Assembly (NCBI RefSeq): GCF_016836705.1
Contig: NZ_JAFCGY010000001.1
Coordinates: forward strand, 682,001 to 746,000
Direction of reading: 5' to 3'
DNA: 64,000 nt
Origin: Mesorhizobium caraganae
Lineage (GTDB): Bacteria > Pseudomonadota > Alphaproteobacteria > Rhizobiales > Rhizobiaceae
Below the pieces are notes generated by a model, which was given only the letters and a program-made list of their open reading frames with translations, made no database searches and was not told the origin of the DNA. The translations under genes and the position numbers were made by a program. Below are positions 54,960 to 64,000 of this stretch, piece after piece. How positions within the stretch are numbered: position 1 is the stretch's first letter; each line of letters opens with the position of its first letter.

Positions 54960-55085
54960 CTACTTGTCCTTGAGCCTTATCGCCTTGACGGGTGGCGCCT
55001 TGAGCGCCGGAGCCGCGGCGGGCTTCTTGGCGTCCTTCTTCGGCTTGCGGGCTTCCTTGCCGGCCTTCATCGCACCTTTAGCCAT
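54960..55085 (-). CDS. 41-residue lysine/alanine-rich basic peptide
   Basis: An open frame of 41 codons: MAKGAMKAGKEARKPKKDAK, then an Ala/Pro segment, ending VKAIRLKDK. It is preceded by GGAGGA seven bases before the ATG, a near-ideal ribosome site, which is why it is called. About 30% lysine plus arginine and no hydrophobic segment suggest a nucleic-acid-associated small protein; that is inference only. It is 120 bp upstream of the riboswitch on the same strand. Confidence 0.65.
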   Translation of the reverse strand: MAKGAMKAGKEARKPKKDAKKPAAAPALKAPPVKAIRLKDK

Positions 55086-55295
55086 GATTCGGTCCTCCAA
55101 TTGCTAGGATGCCAAGTGAAACAAGAGAAACGCCGGACTGCAAGAGGCTAGCCGCTTGTAACCGCCAGCCGGATGCTTTCAACCGCTTTCTAATTTGCTC
55201 GTAAACCATGCCGGTCCGTGCCATGGTTGCCTTCGCACTGCAGCATCGGCCATGCCTTCGCCCGGCGATGATCAGGCAGTCCGGTCAGGTCGACA

Positions 55296-56105
55296 ATGCG
55301 AATCCACATCGGCTGCGAGATGAGCTTCGACTTTCCGCAGGAAACGCCGCTGATCGCGATGCTCAACGTCCATTACTCCCGCGCATCCGATCTCGAGCGT
55401 CCGGATTTCCTGACCTCCAATCCGGCCGTGCCGATCCAGAGCTACCGCGATAGTTTCGGCAATTGGTGCAACCGCTTCATCGCGCCACCCGGACGCTTCA
55501 CCTTCGGCACCGATTCGGTCATCCGCGATCCCGGCACCTTCGAGATGGGCGACCTGATGGCCTGGCAGCACGAGGTGCGCGACCTGCCGTCGGACACGCT
55601 CTTGTTCCTGTTGCCCAGCCGCTTCTGCGAAAGTGATCTTTTGGCCAATGACGCATGGCGGCTGTTCGGCAACACACCGCTCGGCGTCCCACGCGTCCAG
55701 GCGGTCTGCGACTTCGTCCACAACCACATCGTCTTCAGCTACGGCAATGCGCGGCCGACGCGCACCGCGGCCGAAGCCTATCGCGAGCAAAGCGGCGTCT
55801 GCCGCGACTTTGCCCATCTCGCTGTCGCCTTCTGCCGCGCGCTTAACATCCCGACGCGCTACTGCACCGGCTACATCAGCGACATCGGTCTGCCGAAGCC
55901 CTGGGCGAGCATGGATTTCGCCGCCTGGATGGAGGTCTATCTCGGCGGCCGCTGGCATGTCTTCGATCCGCGCAACAATTCGCCGCGCATCGGCCGCATC
56001 CTGATCGCCTCCGGCCGCGACGCCGCCGACGTGCCGCTGACCCACATTTTCGGCCCGGGCACGCTGGCCGGTTTCAAGGTCTGGACGGACGAGATCATCG
56101 AATAG
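55296..56105 (+). CDS. transglutaminase-like superfamily protein
   Basis: A 269-residue protein of the transglutaminase-like family with an N-terminal beta domain (MRIHIGCEMSFDFPQETPLI) and a core with the cysteine in REQSGVCRDFAHLAVAFCRA. The position where many members have the catalytic histidine reads MDFAAWMEVYLGGRWHVFDP, so alanine takes its place; the subfamily often varies here, so this is not proof of inactivity. Members are possible cysteine proteases or amidases. It is monocistronic. Confidence 0.82.
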   Translation: MRIHIGCEMSFDFPQETPLIAMLNVHYSRASDLERPDFLTSNPAVPIQSYRDSFGNWCNRFIAPPGRFTFGTDSVIRDPGTFEMGDLMAWQHEVRDLPSDTLLFLLPSRFCESDLLANDAWRLFGNTPLGVPRVQAVCDFVHNHIVFSYGNARPTRTAAEAYREQSGVCRDFAHLAVAFCRALNIPTRYCTGYISDIGLPKPWASMDFAAWMEVYLGGRWHVFDPRNNSPRIGRILIASGRDAADVPLTHIFGPGTLAGFKVWTDEIIE

Positions 56106-56223
56106 CGGCGTCTTTTTCTCCAGCCAGCCTTCAAGGGCCTGAACGACCGGGCGATTGGCGCGTTGTGATGCCCGTGGAGCTTCGGTCGCAGGGCCGTTAC
56201 ATTGGGTGTCTTGGAGGGACAGC

Positions 56224-57177
56224 ATGGCAGCGCATGGCGGGTCGAAGACGGTCATCTACGCGGCGCTTGCCGGCAATCTCGCCATTGCGCTGACCAAATT
56301 CGTCGCCGCCTTCTTCACCGGCAGCTCGGCCATGCTGTCGGAAGGCGTGCACTCGCTGGTCGATACCGGCAATGGCGGCCTGCTGCTCTACGGCATGCAC
56401 CGCGCTGCCCGGCCGCCGGACCGCACACATCCGCTGGGCCATGGCCGCGAGCTGTATTTCTGGAGCTTTATCGTCGCCCTGCTCGTCTTTGCGCTCGGCG
56501 CCGGGGTGTCGTTCTACGAGGGGGTCATCCACATCATGGCGCCCGAGCCGATCGCCAATCCCAAAATCAATTACATCGTGCTCGGCCTCTCGATGCTGTT
56601 CGAGGGCAGCTCCTGGTATGTGGCGCTGAAGGAGTTCCGCCAGCAAAAGGGCAAGCAAGGCTGGCTGCAGGCCGTGCAATCGAGCAAGGATCCGAGTGTT
56701 TACACGATCCTGTTCGAGGACAGCGCCGCGCTCCTTGGCCTGGTCGTCGCCTTCGCCGGCATCCTGGCGGCGGAGGTCCTCGACATGCCCGAACTCGACG
56801 GCGTCGCCTCGATCGGCATCGCGGTCATCCTCGGCGCCACCGCCATCTTCCTCGCTCGGGAGAGCAAGGGCCTGCTCATCGGCGAGCCGGCATCGCCGGA
56901 GGTGCAGGCCAAGGTGCTGGCGATCGCCCAGCAGGATCCGGCGGTGCAACGGGCCAACGGCGTTCTCACCGTCCACCTCGGGCCACAACAGATCGTCGCC
57001 GGCCTCAGCATCGAGTTCGAGGATCATCTAACGGCGCCCGAGATCGAAGCCTGCGTCGAGCGCCTGGAGGCGCTCTTGAAGAAAGAGATGCCGGAGATCA
57101 CCAGGCTGTTCGTCAAGCCGCAGACGACGGGAACCTGGGAACACCGGCGCAAGGCAGTCGAAGCGGCATCGGATTAG
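56224..57177 (+). CDS. cation diffusion facilitator family transporter
   Basis: A 317-residue CDF transporter. The helix-2 motif is SEGVHSLVDTGNGGLLLYG, with HPLGHGRELYFWSFIVALLV just after, and helix 5 has the second metal site in ILFEDSAALLGLVVAFAG. These are the Zn2+/Co2+/Cd2+-type residues of the family. The cytoplasmic C-terminal domain starts at about residue 215. It should export divalent metal by proton exchange. GGAGGG precedes the ATG at 56224. Confidence 0.92.
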   Translation: MAAHGGSKTVIYAALAGNLAIALTKFVAAFFTGSSAMLSEGVHSLVDTGNGGLLLYGMHRAARPPDRTHPLGHGRELYFWSFIVALLVFALGAGVSFYEGVIHIMAPEPIANPKINYIVLGLSMLFEGSSWYVALKEFRQQKGKQGWLQAVQSSKDPSVYTILFEDSAALLGLVVAFAGILAAEVLDMPELDGVASIGIAVILGATAIFLARESKGLLIGEPASPEVQAKVLAIAQQDPAVQRANGVLTVHLGPQQIVAGLSIEFEDHLTAPEIEACVERLEALLKKEMPEITRLFVKPQTTGTWEHRRKAVEAASD

Positions 57178-57254
57178 CACTGGACCAGAAGTCCGTCGTT
57201 GGCCCCATCGCCTGGTCCCGCTAAGATCAGTCGACGGATTTCGGAGGAGCAACT

Positions 57255-57659
57255 ATGAAAATCGATGGTGGGTGCCATTGCGGCGCCATAACTTATGAAG
57301 CTGAGGTCGACCCGGAAAAGACCTCCATCTGTCATTGCACGGATTGCCAGCAACTGACCGGCACCGCCTTTCGTGTCACCGTTCCCGCGTCTGAGGATCA
57401 CTACCGGATCACCAAGGGCACGCCGAAGGTCTACATCAAGACAGGATCGAGCGGCGCCAAGCGCGCCCAGGCCTTTTGCGCCGACTGCGGGTCGCACCTT
57501 TACGCGACGTCGGTTGGCGACGGCCCGAAGATCTATGGGATCAGGGCGGGGACCGCGCGGCAACGCGAGGATCTGGTTCCGACTCAGCAGAAATGGCACC
57601 GCTCGGCCCTGCACTGGCTTCCGGAATTCGAGGGCATAAGCATCGTGGAGGCGCAGTAG
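57255..57659 (+). CDS. GFA (CENP-V/glutathione-dependent formaldehyde-activating) family protein
   Basis: A 134-residue zinc protein: CHCGAITYEAEVD, then ICHCTDCQQLTGTAFRV and CADCGSHLYAT supply the seven zinc-ligand cysteines of the GFA fold. Despite the name, most members are not shown to act on formaldehyde. It has a good ribosome site (GGAGGAGC). It stands 77 bp after the CDF gene and 80 bp before a methyltransferase gene, no clear operon. Confidence 0.9.
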   Translation: MKIDGGCHCGAITYEAEVDPEKTSICHCTDCQQLTGTAFRVTVPASEDHYRITKGTPKVYIKTGSSGAKRAQAFCADCGSHLYATSVGDGPKIYGIRAGTARQREDLVPTQQKWHRSALHWLPEFEGISIVEAQ

Positions 57660-57739
57660 CACCTGCCTCCGGTTAAACGCGGCCAAAACCAGACGATGAT
57701 GTGCTAGGGTCGCCATCAAACGGATGGCGAGGGATAGCA

Positions 57740-58546
57740 ATGTCGGAAACGGACAAGGTGTTTGCCGGCTCGATTCCGGAAAACTACGACCGTTACATGG
57801 TGCCGTTGATTTTCGAGCCATTCGCCGCGGATATTGCACGACGGGCAGCGTCCCTGTCGCCCAGCGCCGTTTTGGAGATCGCCGCCGGTACCGGGGTTGT
57901 CACCCGCGCACTGGCGCCAAAACTGTCCCCTGATGCAAGTTATATCGTGACCGACCTCAACCAGCCGATGCTCGACTACGCCGCTTCGCGACAAGCGCCC
58001 GGCAGTCGCATCCAATGGCGCCAGGCTGATGCGATGGCGCTGCCGTTTGAAAATGCGGCCTTCGATCTCGTTTGTTGTCAATTCGGCGCGATGTTCTTTC
58101 CCGACCGCACCGCCGGCTATCGCGAAGCAAAGCGGGTTCTGAAGCCCGGGGGCCATTTCCTGTTCAACGTATGGGATCGCATCGAAGAGAATGTATTCGC
58201 CAATGATGTTACGAACGCCCTTGCGGAGGTTTTTCCGGACGATCCGCCGCGCTTTCTCGCCCGCACGCCGCACGGCTACCATGACACGGCGCTGATCCGC
58301 GGCGAACTGGAAGATGCAGGTTTCTCCCGTGTGGCGATCGAGACGAGAGCCGAACAAAGCCGTGCCTCCTCGCCTCGCCTTCCGGCCGTTGCTTATTGCC
58401 AGGGAACTCCGCTTCGCAACGAAATCGAGGCCAGAGGAAAACTGGGAACCGCTACCGATCATGTCGCAGCCGCAATTGCAGCCAGGCATGGCAACGGCGA
58501 GGTTGCGGCCAAAATCCAGGCACACATAATCGTCGCTACGGTCTAA
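57740..58546 (+). CDS. class I SAM-dependent methyltransferase (Methyltransf_11 type)
   Basis: A 268-residue methyltransferase. The SAM loop is VLEIAAGTGVVTRAL, the acidic residue VTDLNQPMLDYA follows, and QADAMALPFENAAFDLVCCQFG and REAKRVLKPGGHFLFNVWD complete the UbiE/COQ5-like pattern. The acceptor is unknown. The ATG at 57740 (MSETDKVFAG) follows GAGGGATAGCA. Its stop overlaps the convergent rmuC stop. Confidence 0.87.
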   Translation: MSETDKVFAGSIPENYDRYMVPLIFEPFAADIARRAASLSPSAVLEIAAGTGVVTRALAPKLSPDASYIVTDLNQPMLDYAASRQAPGSRIQWRQADAMALPFENAAFDLVCCQFGAMFFPDRTAGYREAKRVLKPGGHFLFNVWDRIEENVFANDVTNALAEVFPDDPPRFLARTPHGYHDTALIRGELEDAGFSRVAIETRAEQSRASSPRLPAVAYCQGTPLRNEIEARGKLGTATDHVAAAIAARHGNGEVAAKIQAHIIVATV

Positions 58547-59796
58547 TCGTCGCCCTCGACGACACGGAGCCTGAGCTGGCCCGTCTTGGAATCCGCCATC
58601 CGCACCCCGGGTTCGGCCTTGGCGGGTTCGCCGCCGCGCACCTCAGCTTCGCTTTCGCCGAACTCCAGCGCCTCGATCTTCTGGCCGCGCCGGGTCACCT
58701 TCGATGTCGACACCAGTATCTCGTCAATATCCTTGGCCGACTGGCCAAAATGCGTCTGCAGCCGGCGCACGCGTTCGTCGACGCGCGCTACGTCTTCCAT
58801 CAGTCGGATGACCTCGCCCTGGATCAGATGCGCCTGCTCGCGCATGCGAGCATCCTTGAGGATCGCCTGGATGACCTGGATCGACAGCATCAGCAGTGAT
58901 GGCGAAACGATGATGACACGGGCGCGGTGCGCCTTCTGGATGACCGCGTCGAAATTCTCGTGGATTTCGGCGAACACCGATTCCGACGGCACGAACATGA
59001 AGGCGGTGTCCTGCGTCTCACCCTGGATCAAATATTTTTCCGAGATATCGCGGACATGGATTTCGATGTCGCGGCGGAAGGCCTGGGCCGCGACCTTCTG
59101 CAAGTCGGCGCCATCGGCAGCGCGGATGGCGTTCCAGGCTTCGAGCGGAAACTTGGCGTCGATGGCCAGCGACGGAGCGCCATTCGGCATCCGCACCAGG
59201 CAGTCGGGCCGGCTGCCGTTCGACAACGTCGCCTGGAATTCATAGGCGCCCATCGGCAGGCCGTCGGCGACGATCGCCTCCATGCGCGACTGGCCGAAGG
59301 CGCCGCGCGTCTGCTTGTTGGACAGGATCGCCTGTAGCTGCACGACCTGGCCGGCAAGTGATTGGATGTTGCCCTGCGCGGTATCGATGACCGCCAGGCG
59401 TTCCTGCAATTTCGCCAGGCTCTCATGCGTCGATTTGGTCTGCTCGGTCATGGTCTGGCCGAGGCGGCCGGTCATGGCGTCGAGGCGCTGGCCGATCGAC
59501 TGGTTGAGTTCGGCCTGCCTGGCGCCGAACACATCGGCGATGGCGCCCATGCGGCCCTGCATCTCGGCCTGGCTTTGCAAAATGCCGGCCATCCGCGCCT
59601 CGGCGTCGCGGGCGTGTTCGGCCGCTTCCGCGGCGGCGATGGTGCGCGCCCTGGCCGACCGCCACAGGGCAACCACCAGCGCCAGGAACAGGCCGAGAAA
59701 CACGATCGCGCCGAAGGCCAGAGCATGGCCGAGCGTGATCGTCGTGGCGCCAAGCTGGGCCACAGGTTCGGAAAGGATGGAGTTCAGGTCGTTCAT
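58543..59796 (-). CDS. rmuC: DNA recombination protein RmuC
   Basis: A 417-residue protein. One N-terminal helix (ALAFGAIVFLGLFLALVVALW) is followed by a coiled-coil region with Gln/Arg-rich repeats to about residue 165, then the RmuC nuclease-like domain (GAFGQSRMEAIVADGLPMGA, CLVRMPNGAPSLAIDAKFPL, and AFMFVPSESVFAEIHENFD). RmuC limits recombination at inverted repeats. The start at ATG 59796 is supported by MNDLNSILSE. It is divergent from def, with 103 bp between. Confidence 0.93.
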   Translation of the reverse strand: MNDLNSILSEPVAQLGATTITLGHALAFGAIVFLGLFLALVVALWRSARARTIAAAEAAEHARDAEARMAGILQSQAEMQGRMGAIADVFGARQAELNQSIGQRLDAMTGRLGQTMTEQTKSTHESLAKLQERLAVIDTAQGNIQSLAGQVVQLQAILSNKQTRGAFGQSRMEAIVADGLPMGAYEFQATLSNGSRPDCLVRMPNGAPSLAIDAKFPLEAWNAIRAADGADLQKVAAQAFRRDIEIHVRDISEKYLIQGETQDTAFMFVPSESVFAEIHENFDAVIQKAHRARVIIVSPSLLMLSIQVIQAILKDARMREQAHLIQGEVIRLMEDVARVDERVRRLQTHFGQSAKDIDEILVSTSKVTRRGQKIEALEFGESEAEVRGGEPAKAEPGVRMADSKTGQLRLRVVEGDD

Positions 59797-59899
59797 GTCG
59801 CCAGCATAGCCGATTCGCCGGTCTGGCACAGATCAAAACGTGAACGGGCGCAAACCGCCCCGGTTGACGCTTTTCGCATGACGTCTTAGGTGAGACGCC

Positions 59900-60430
59900 A
59901 TGTCGATCAAGCCGCTCATCATCCTTCCCGATCCCATCCTGCGCCAGGTTTCCAAACCTGTCGAACGCGTCGATGCGCCTTTGCGCAAACTGGCCGACGA
60001 CATGCTGGAGACCATGTATGACGCGCCGGGCATCGGCCTGGCTGCAATCCAGATCGGCGAACCGCTGCGCATGCTGGTCATCGACCTTGCCAAGGAAGAC
60101 GAGACGCCGGCGCCGCATGTCTTCATCAATCCCGAAATCCTCGCAAGCGCCGACGCCCGCTCGGTCTACGAGGAAGGCTGCCTGTCGATCCCGGACTATT
60201 ATGCCGAGGTCGAACGGCCGGCTTCGGTGCGGGTGAAATATCTCGACCGCGACGGCAAGCTGCAGGAGATCGAGGCCGAAGGCCTGATGGCGACCTGCCT
60301 GCAGCACGAGATCGACCACCTCAACGGCGTGCTGTTCATCGACCACATCTCGAAACTGAAGCGCGACATGGTGGTCAAGAAGTTCAAGAAGCTCGCCAAG
60401 GACAAGGCGCCGGGCAAGCTGGTGGGATAG
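59900..60430 (+). CDS. def: peptide deformylase
   Basis: A 176-residue metalloenzyme that removes the formyl group from new proteins. The three motifs are [10 protein letters not shown] (44-53), EGCLSIP with metal ligand Cys-94, and QHEIDH with His-136, Glu-137, His-140. Type 1 peptide deformylase. The gene for methionyl-tRNA formyltransferase follows after 6 bp, the standard pairing; both belong to one operon with the downstream GNAT gene. Confidence 0.97.
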   Translation: MSIKPLIILPDPILRQVSKPVERVDAPLRKLADDMLETMYDAPGIGLAAIQIGEPLRMLVIDLAKEDETPAPHVFINPEILASADARSVYEEGCLSIPDYYAEVERPASVRVKYLDRDGKLQEIEAEGLMATCLQHEIDHLNGVLFIDHISKLKRDMVVKKFKKLAKDKAPGKLVG

Positions 60431-60436
60431 GAAAAG

Positions 60437-61408
60437 ATGCCGCTTCGCGTCATCTTCATGGGCACGCCGGAGTTTTCGGTGCCGGTGCTGCGCGCGATCG
60501 CCGAGGCCGGACACGAGCTAGCAGCCGTCTACACGCAGCCTCCGCGCGCCGCAGGCCGGCGCGGGCTGGAACTGACGCCGTCGCCGGTGCAGCGCGAGGC
60601 CGAGCGGCTTGATATCGCGGTGCGCACGCCGATTTCGCTGAAAGGCGAGGTTGAGCAGGCTGCATTCGCCGCCTTGCGGGCTGATGTCGCCGTGGTCGTC
60701 GCCTATGGCCTGCTGTTGCCGAAGGCCATTCTGGAGGCGCCGCGGCTTGCCTGCCTCAACGGCCACGCCTCGCTTTTGCCGCGCTGGCGTGGTGCAGCTC
60801 CCATCCAGCGCGCCATCATGGCCGGCGACACCGAGACCGGCATGATGGTGATGCATATGGAAGAGGGCCTTGACACCGGCCCGGTGGCATTGGTTGAAAA
60901 ATGTACCATCGGACCCGATATGACGGCCGGCGACCTGCACGATCGGCTGATGCACATTGCTGCCACACTGATGGTGGAAGCGTTGTCCCGAATTGAGGCG
61001 GAAACGCTGGCATTCACCTTGCAAGCTGTGGATGGGGTGACCTACGCCCGAAAAATCGACAAATCGGAGACCCGCGTGGACTGGACGCGGCCGGCAGTCG
61101 AGGTCCACAATCACCTTCGTGGCCTGTCGCCCTTTCCCGGGGCCTGGTCCGAGATTGAAATTGGCGGCCGTACGGAACGGCTGAAACTGCTTCGCTCGAC
61201 GCTTGTGGACGGCCAATCACTTACCGAAGATTGGTCGCCTTCGGAAGATTTGGGCGAGTCGGGAGGAATTCTCGATGACCGGCTGACGGTCGCCTGCGGA
61301 ACAGGCGCGGTCAGGCTGGTCGAAGTTCAACGGGCGGGCGGAAGGCCCGCCGCCGCGCAGGAGTTTCTGCGCGGGGCCAAGATCGAAAAAGGAATGAAAT
61401 TCACATGA
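60437..61408 (+). CDS. fmt: methionyl-tRNA formyltransferase
   Basis: A 323-residue enzyme that formylates initiator Met-tRNA from 10-formyl-tetrahydrofolate. It begins [20 protein letters not shown] and has the catalytic [20 protein letters not shown]. The C-terminal tRNA-binding barrel starts near residue 205. It overlaps the next gene (GNAT) by 4 bp and follows def closely, so production of formyl-Met and its removal are encoded together. Confidence 0.97.
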   Translation: MPLRVIFMGTPEFSVPVLRAIAEAGHELAAVYTQPPRAAGRRGLELTPSPVQREAERLDIAVRTPISLKGEVEQAAFAALRADVAVVVAYGLLLPKAILEAPRLACLNGHASLLPRWRGAAPIQRAIMAGDTETGMMVMHMEEGLDTGPVALVEKCTIGPDMTAGDLHDRLMHIAATLMVEALSRIEAETLAFTLQAVDGVTYARKIDKSETRVDWTRPAVEVHNHLRGLSPFPGAWSEIEIGGRTERLKLLRSTLVDGQSLTEDWSPSEDLGESGGILDDRLTVACGTGAVRLVEVQRAGGRPAAAQEFLRGAKIEKGMKFT

Positions 61409-61911
61409 GCATGATGTCGATACGCGCGGCAACGCCGCGGGACCGCGAGGCTATTCGCCTCGTCGAGGAACACGCATTCGGCCAGCAGGCGGAGGCCGGG
61501 CTGGTCGACGCGTTGGTCACCGGCGGCGACGCCGTTGTCGAGTTGGTGGCGGAAGAAGACGGCCAGGTGGTCGGCCACATCCTGTTCTCCAGGCTGTATG
61601 TGCAGAATGGCGGCAAGAGTTTCCCGGCAGTGGCGCTGGCGCCGTTGGCGGTGGAACCTTCGTTCCATGGTTCGGGTATTGGTGGTGCGCTGATCCGCGA
61701 GGCGCATATCCGCCTCAAGGACGCCGGCGAAGTGCTCGCCGTTGTCTTGGGCGATCCGGCCTATTACGGCCGCTTCGGCTACAACCATGCGCGCGCCGAA
61801 AACTTCGAGAGCGAATACCAGGGCGAGGCGCTGCAGGCGCTGGCCTGGGGCGACGCACCTGAAAAAGGCAAACTGGTTTACGCCCAGGCCTTTACCGCAC
61901 TCGCCGCCTGA
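61405..61911 (+). CDS. GNAT family N-acetyltransferase
   Basis: A 168-residue protein with the YhbS-like GNAT pattern: [20 protein letters not shown], then [30 protein letters not shown] (acetyl-CoA loop) and [21 protein letters not shown]. It starts in the fmt stop codon (ATGA) and so is made with Def and Fmt; a role in N-terminal protein modification is tempting but not shown. Its TGA stop overlaps the first base pair of a family A element. Confidence 0.85.
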   Translation: MSMMSIRAATPRDREAIRLVEEHAFGQQAEAGLVDALVTGGDAVVELVAEEDGQVVGHILFSRLYVQNGGKSFPAVALAPLAVEPSFHGSGIGGALIREAHIRLKDAGEVLAVVLGDPAYYGRFGYNHARAENFESEYQGEALQALAWGDAPEKGKLVYAQAFTALAA

Positions 61912-62022
61912 GCATGATGCCGAAAAGTGTGAAGCGGTTTTCGGACGACATCATGCTCTATCTCTTTGATTTAGAGCCGGATTCAGATTTCGGGTCGATT
62001 CGACCTGAAATCTTCCGGCTCT
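61910..62022. repeat. two-hairpin intergenic element, full copy (family A)
   Basis: Hairpin 1: arms GAGCATGATG (61910-61919) and CATCATGCTC (61949-61958) continuing inwards as CCGAAAA/TTTTCGG around loop GTGTGAAGCGG. Hairpin 2: arms AGAGCCGGA (61973-61981) and TCCGGCTCT (62014-62022), with inner AGATTTC/GAAATCT and GGTCGA/TCGACC. All arm sequences differ from those of the other copies while the hairpin-1 loop is the same. The left arm begins within the GNAT stop codon; truA starts 19 bp beyond. Confidence 0.88.
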
Positions 62023-62041
62023 AGGCGAGTGTCGATAGCCT

Positions 62042-62797
62042 ATGCCGCGTTTTCGTCTCGATATCGAATATGACGGCAGCCTCTTCGCTGGTTGGCAGCA
62101 CCAGGCGGATCAGCCTTCGGTGCAGCAGGCGATAGAACAGGCGATCGAGAAATTCAGCGGCGAGGCGGTGCGAATACGCGCCGCCGGCCGCACCGACGCC
62201 GGCGTCCACGCGACCGCCCAGGTAGCGCATGTCGACCTCGCCAAGGCGTGGCCCAACGATAAGGTGCGCGACGCCGTCAACGCGCACCTGCAGGCGGCCG
62301 GCGCGCACGTCGCCATCCTGCAGGCGAGGGTTGTCCCCGACGATTTCGACGCCCGTTTCTCGGCCACCGGACGGCACTATCTCTACCGCATCCTCAACCG
62401 GCGCGCGCCGGCTGCGATGGAAAAGGGCAAGGTCTGGTGGGTGCCGAAGCGGCTCGATGCGGACGCCATGCACGAAGCGGCGAAAGTCCTGCTCGGCCGA
62501 CATGACTTTACCACCTTCCGCTCGACGCAATGCCAGGCCAACAGTCCGGTGCGGACGCTGGAGCGGCTCGATGTGAGCCGCCAGGGCGACCTGATCGAGG
62601 TCAGGGTCTCGGCGCGCTCATTCCTGCACAACCAGGTGCGCTCCATGGTCGGGTCGCTGAAACGCGTCGGCGACGGCGGCTGGACGGCTGCCGATCTCAA
62701 GGCCGCGCTCGACGCGCAGGACCGCACCGCCTGCGGCCAGGTGGCGCCGCCCGACGGGCTTTTTCTCATCGGCGTCGACTATCCCGAAAAATCCTAG
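62042..62797 (+). CDS. truA: tRNA pseudouridine(38-40) synthase
   Basis: A 251-residue pseudouridine synthase for positions 38-40 of tRNA anticodon arms. It begins [20 protein letters not shown], the catalytic aspartate is Asp-52 in [12 protein letters not shown], and [15 protein letters not shown] is the C-terminal signature. Length is standard. Its stop overlaps the stop of the convergent membrane-protein gene by 4 bp. Confidence 0.97.
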   Translation: MPRFRLDIEYDGSLFAGWQHQADQPSVQQAIEQAIEKFSGEAVRIRAAGRTDAGVHATAQVAHVDLAKAWPNDKVRDAVNAHLQAAGAHVAILQARVVPDDFDARFSATGRHYLYRILNRRAPAAMEKGKVWWVPKRLDADAMHEAAKVLLGRHDFTTFRSTQCQANSPVRTLERLDVSRQGDLIEVRVSARSFLHNQVRSMVGSLKRVGDGGWTAADLKAALDAQDRTACGQVAPPDGLFLIGVDYPEKS

Positions 62798-63399
62798 GCC
62801 GGGGCGGCCGTCGGTACAGTGATGCCGAGCAGCGCCACCAAGCCGAACAAGACGGCCAGAGATACCACCAACATGCCTGTGAACACGGCGGTGCCGACAG
62901 CCGCGCCCTTGCCGATCGCGGCGTTGGTCATCCGCCAGGTGAGGACCAGCGACAGCACCACCAGAACCAGCCACACCAATTCGGCGAATGGGTTGCCGGA
63001 CGGCAGGAAGAGCCTGATCAACGCCGATGGCAGCAGCATCCAGGCGGTGATTGCCGACGCCCAGTTGCTGGCGACGACGTAGTGGACGAAGCGGTCGCCG
63101 ATGCCGGCACGCGACGCGACCAGGGCAAGCACGACCAGCGGCAACAGCCACGAGCCGAGGTCGACGGTTGCCAGCCGGATCAACATGCCCAGCCGCCCGG
63201 CGAACGCATTGGGGTCGCCGATCTCGTTGGCCGTGCCGACCCAGCCGACGATCATCGCCGGCGCGGCGACGACGATGGCAAAGAAGGAATTCCAGAAGCC
63301 GTCCGCCGACAGGTCGAGCAGCCGCAAGCCGTCGGCCTTGCCGAGCATCAGCCGCCAGGCGCCGGTAAGCGATGAAGAGGTCTCGTCAACCGAAAGCAT
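62794..63399 (-). CDS. conserved membrane protein of unknown function
   Basis: A 201-residue protein with about five hydrophobic helices, for example [46 protein letters not shown] and [19 protein letters not shown] do not recognise a named family; the position between dapE and truA in this group suggests a conserved rhizobial protein. Its start is 2 bp after the dapE stop, so it is translated from the dapE transcript. Confidence 0.75.
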   Translation of the reverse strand: MLSVDETSSSLTGAWRLMLGKADGLRLLDLSADGFWNSFFAIVVAAPAMIVGWVGTANEIGDPNAFAGRLGMLIRLATVDLGSWLLPLVVLALVASRAGIGDRFVHYVVASNWASAITAWMLLPSALIRLFLPSGNPFAELVWLVLVVLSLVLTWRMTNAAIGKGAAVGTAVFTGMLVVSLAVLFGLVALLGITVPTAAPA

Positions 63400-63401
63400 G
63401 A

Positions 63402-64000
63402 TCAGCCTTGCTCGAACCAGTCTTCTATGAAGCGCTGGTAGATCTGGGTCAGCGTTTCGAGGTCGGCCAATGCGACGCGTTCATCGACCATATGCATGGT
63501 CTTGCCGACCAGTCCGAACTCAACCACCGGGCAATAGTCCTTGATGAAACGGGCGTCCGAGGTGCCGCCGGAGGTGGAGAGCGCCGGCTCCTTGCCGACC
63601 GCCGCCTTGATCGAGCCACGCAGCGTGTCGATGAGTTTGTCGTCGCGCGTCAGGAAAACGTGGCTCGGCCGGTCGCGCCAGACAAGCTCATAGTCGACGG
63701 GGGTCTTCTTGCCGGTCCGGTATTTCTTGCGCTTGGCAGCCTGGTCGAGGCGGTTGTGGATCTCGGCCTGCACCGTCTCGGCCGTCCAGCTGTCGTTAAA
63801 GCGGATGTTGAAGGTGGCTGTCGCCTTGGCCGGGATGACATTGGTCGCCGGATTGCCGACATCGATCGAGGTCACTTCCAGATTGGTCGGCTGGAAATCC
63901 CTAGTGCCCTTGTCGAAGACGGGGTGGAGCAAGGCCTCGACCAGGCTCATCAGGCCGCGCACCGGATTGTCGGCAAGCAAGGGATAGGCGACATGGCCCT
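63402..64000 (-). CDS. dapE: succinyl-diaminopimelate desuccinylase, 3' part only
   Basis: The visible 198 C-terminal residues of DapE, which removes succinate from N-succinyl-L,L-DAP in lysine and peptidoglycan synthesis. From the right edge the frame reads GHVAYPLLADNPVRGLMSLV (dimerisation region), NPATNVIPAKATATFNIRFN, STSGGTSDARFIKDYCPVVE with a metal-site aspartate region, and HMVDERVALADLETLTQIYQ with the terminal histidine. The start and first metal ligands lie outside the window. Confidence 0.94.
   Translation of the reverse strand, partial: GHVAYPLLADNPVRGLMSLVEALLHPVFDKGTRDFQPTNLEVTSIDVGNPATNVIPAKATATFNIRFNDSWTAETVQAEIHNRLDQAAKRKKYRTGKKTPVDYELVWRDRPSHVFLTRDDKLIDTLRGSIKAAVGKEPALSTSGGTSDARFIKDYCPVVEFGLVGKTMHMVDERVALADLETLTQIYQRFIEDWFEQG

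Noticed and set aside
55900..55940. Loss of the catalytic histidine in the transglutaminase-like protein as a defect
   Set aside because: Related proteins often have Ser or Ala here, so it is probably a subfamily trait and not a mutation.

Overview
The window looks like chromosome of a Rhizobiales alphaproteobacterium, most likely Mesorhizobium. This rests on recognised gene content and on high GC, not on a database search. Indicators are a rhizobial-type phospholipid N-methyltransferase, an arylamine N-acetyltransferase resembling the M. loti enzyme, the def-fmt-GNAT-truA block followed by dapE, a dnaK with a textbook alphaproteobacterial RpoH promoter, and several families of intergenic palindromes. 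Coding density is high and many neighbouring genes overlap by 4 bp (ATGA or GTGA). I see no rRNA, tRNA, CRISPR array, insertion sequence, phage or integrated element.

Layout. 0-5.9 kb: the 5' end of cydA, an ABC-2 exporter pair, a DUF2156 protein, a flavin monooxygenase and a MarR-GNAT pair. 5.9-16.6 kb: small membrane proteins, a PAP2 phosphatase, an XRE regulator beside a SulP transporter, an ankyrin/cytochrome c fusion, a divergent beta-propeller/XRE pair with palindromic operators, an adenylate cyclase, a YiiX-like hydrolase and a CYTH-CHAD pair. 16.7-20.4 kb: a CecR-type regulator with a perfect 28-bp palindrome, leading a four-gene efflux operon (membrane fusion protein, ABC ATPase, permease). 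20.4-28.8 kb: DNA glycosylase, threonine dehydratase family enzyme, a lone HyuA-type protein, glcB bracketed by two copies of a large palindromic element, and comM/yifB.

29-41 kb: an RTX protein, gshB, a divergent GtrA/GtrB/GT-C-like set for lipid-linked sugar transfer, a GGDEF-EAL protein, a four-gene overlapping sugar-acid operon (SDR, dgoK, dgoA, lactonase) and an orphan ATP-grasp ligase. 41-47 kb: pyrF, an FMN reductase, pmtA, dnaJ and dnaK. 47-48.3 kb: the eroded remains of a non-ribosomal-peptide-type locus (carrier, thioesterase, adenylation fragment), broken by an apparent one-base frameshift. 48.4-58.5 kb: inositol phosphatase family, two luciferase-like oxidoreductases, NAT, an AI-2E family permease, a SugE-type guanidinium exporter behind a guanidine-II riboswitch, a 41-codon basic peptide gene, a transglutaminase-like protein and a CDF transporter. 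58.5-64 kb: rmuC, def, fmt, GNAT, truA, a membrane protein and partial dapE.

The most interesting unexplained signal is a family of two-hairpin intergenic elements. Three well-formed copies and two reduced ones are present. The loop AGTGTGAAGCGG is shared, or nearly so, in four copies, while the stems around it change on both sides together. The element ends repeatedly coincide with stop codons. The decayed carrier-thioesterase-adenylation locus, the ankyrin-cytochrome fusion and the guanidine-II riboswitch are the next most notable.
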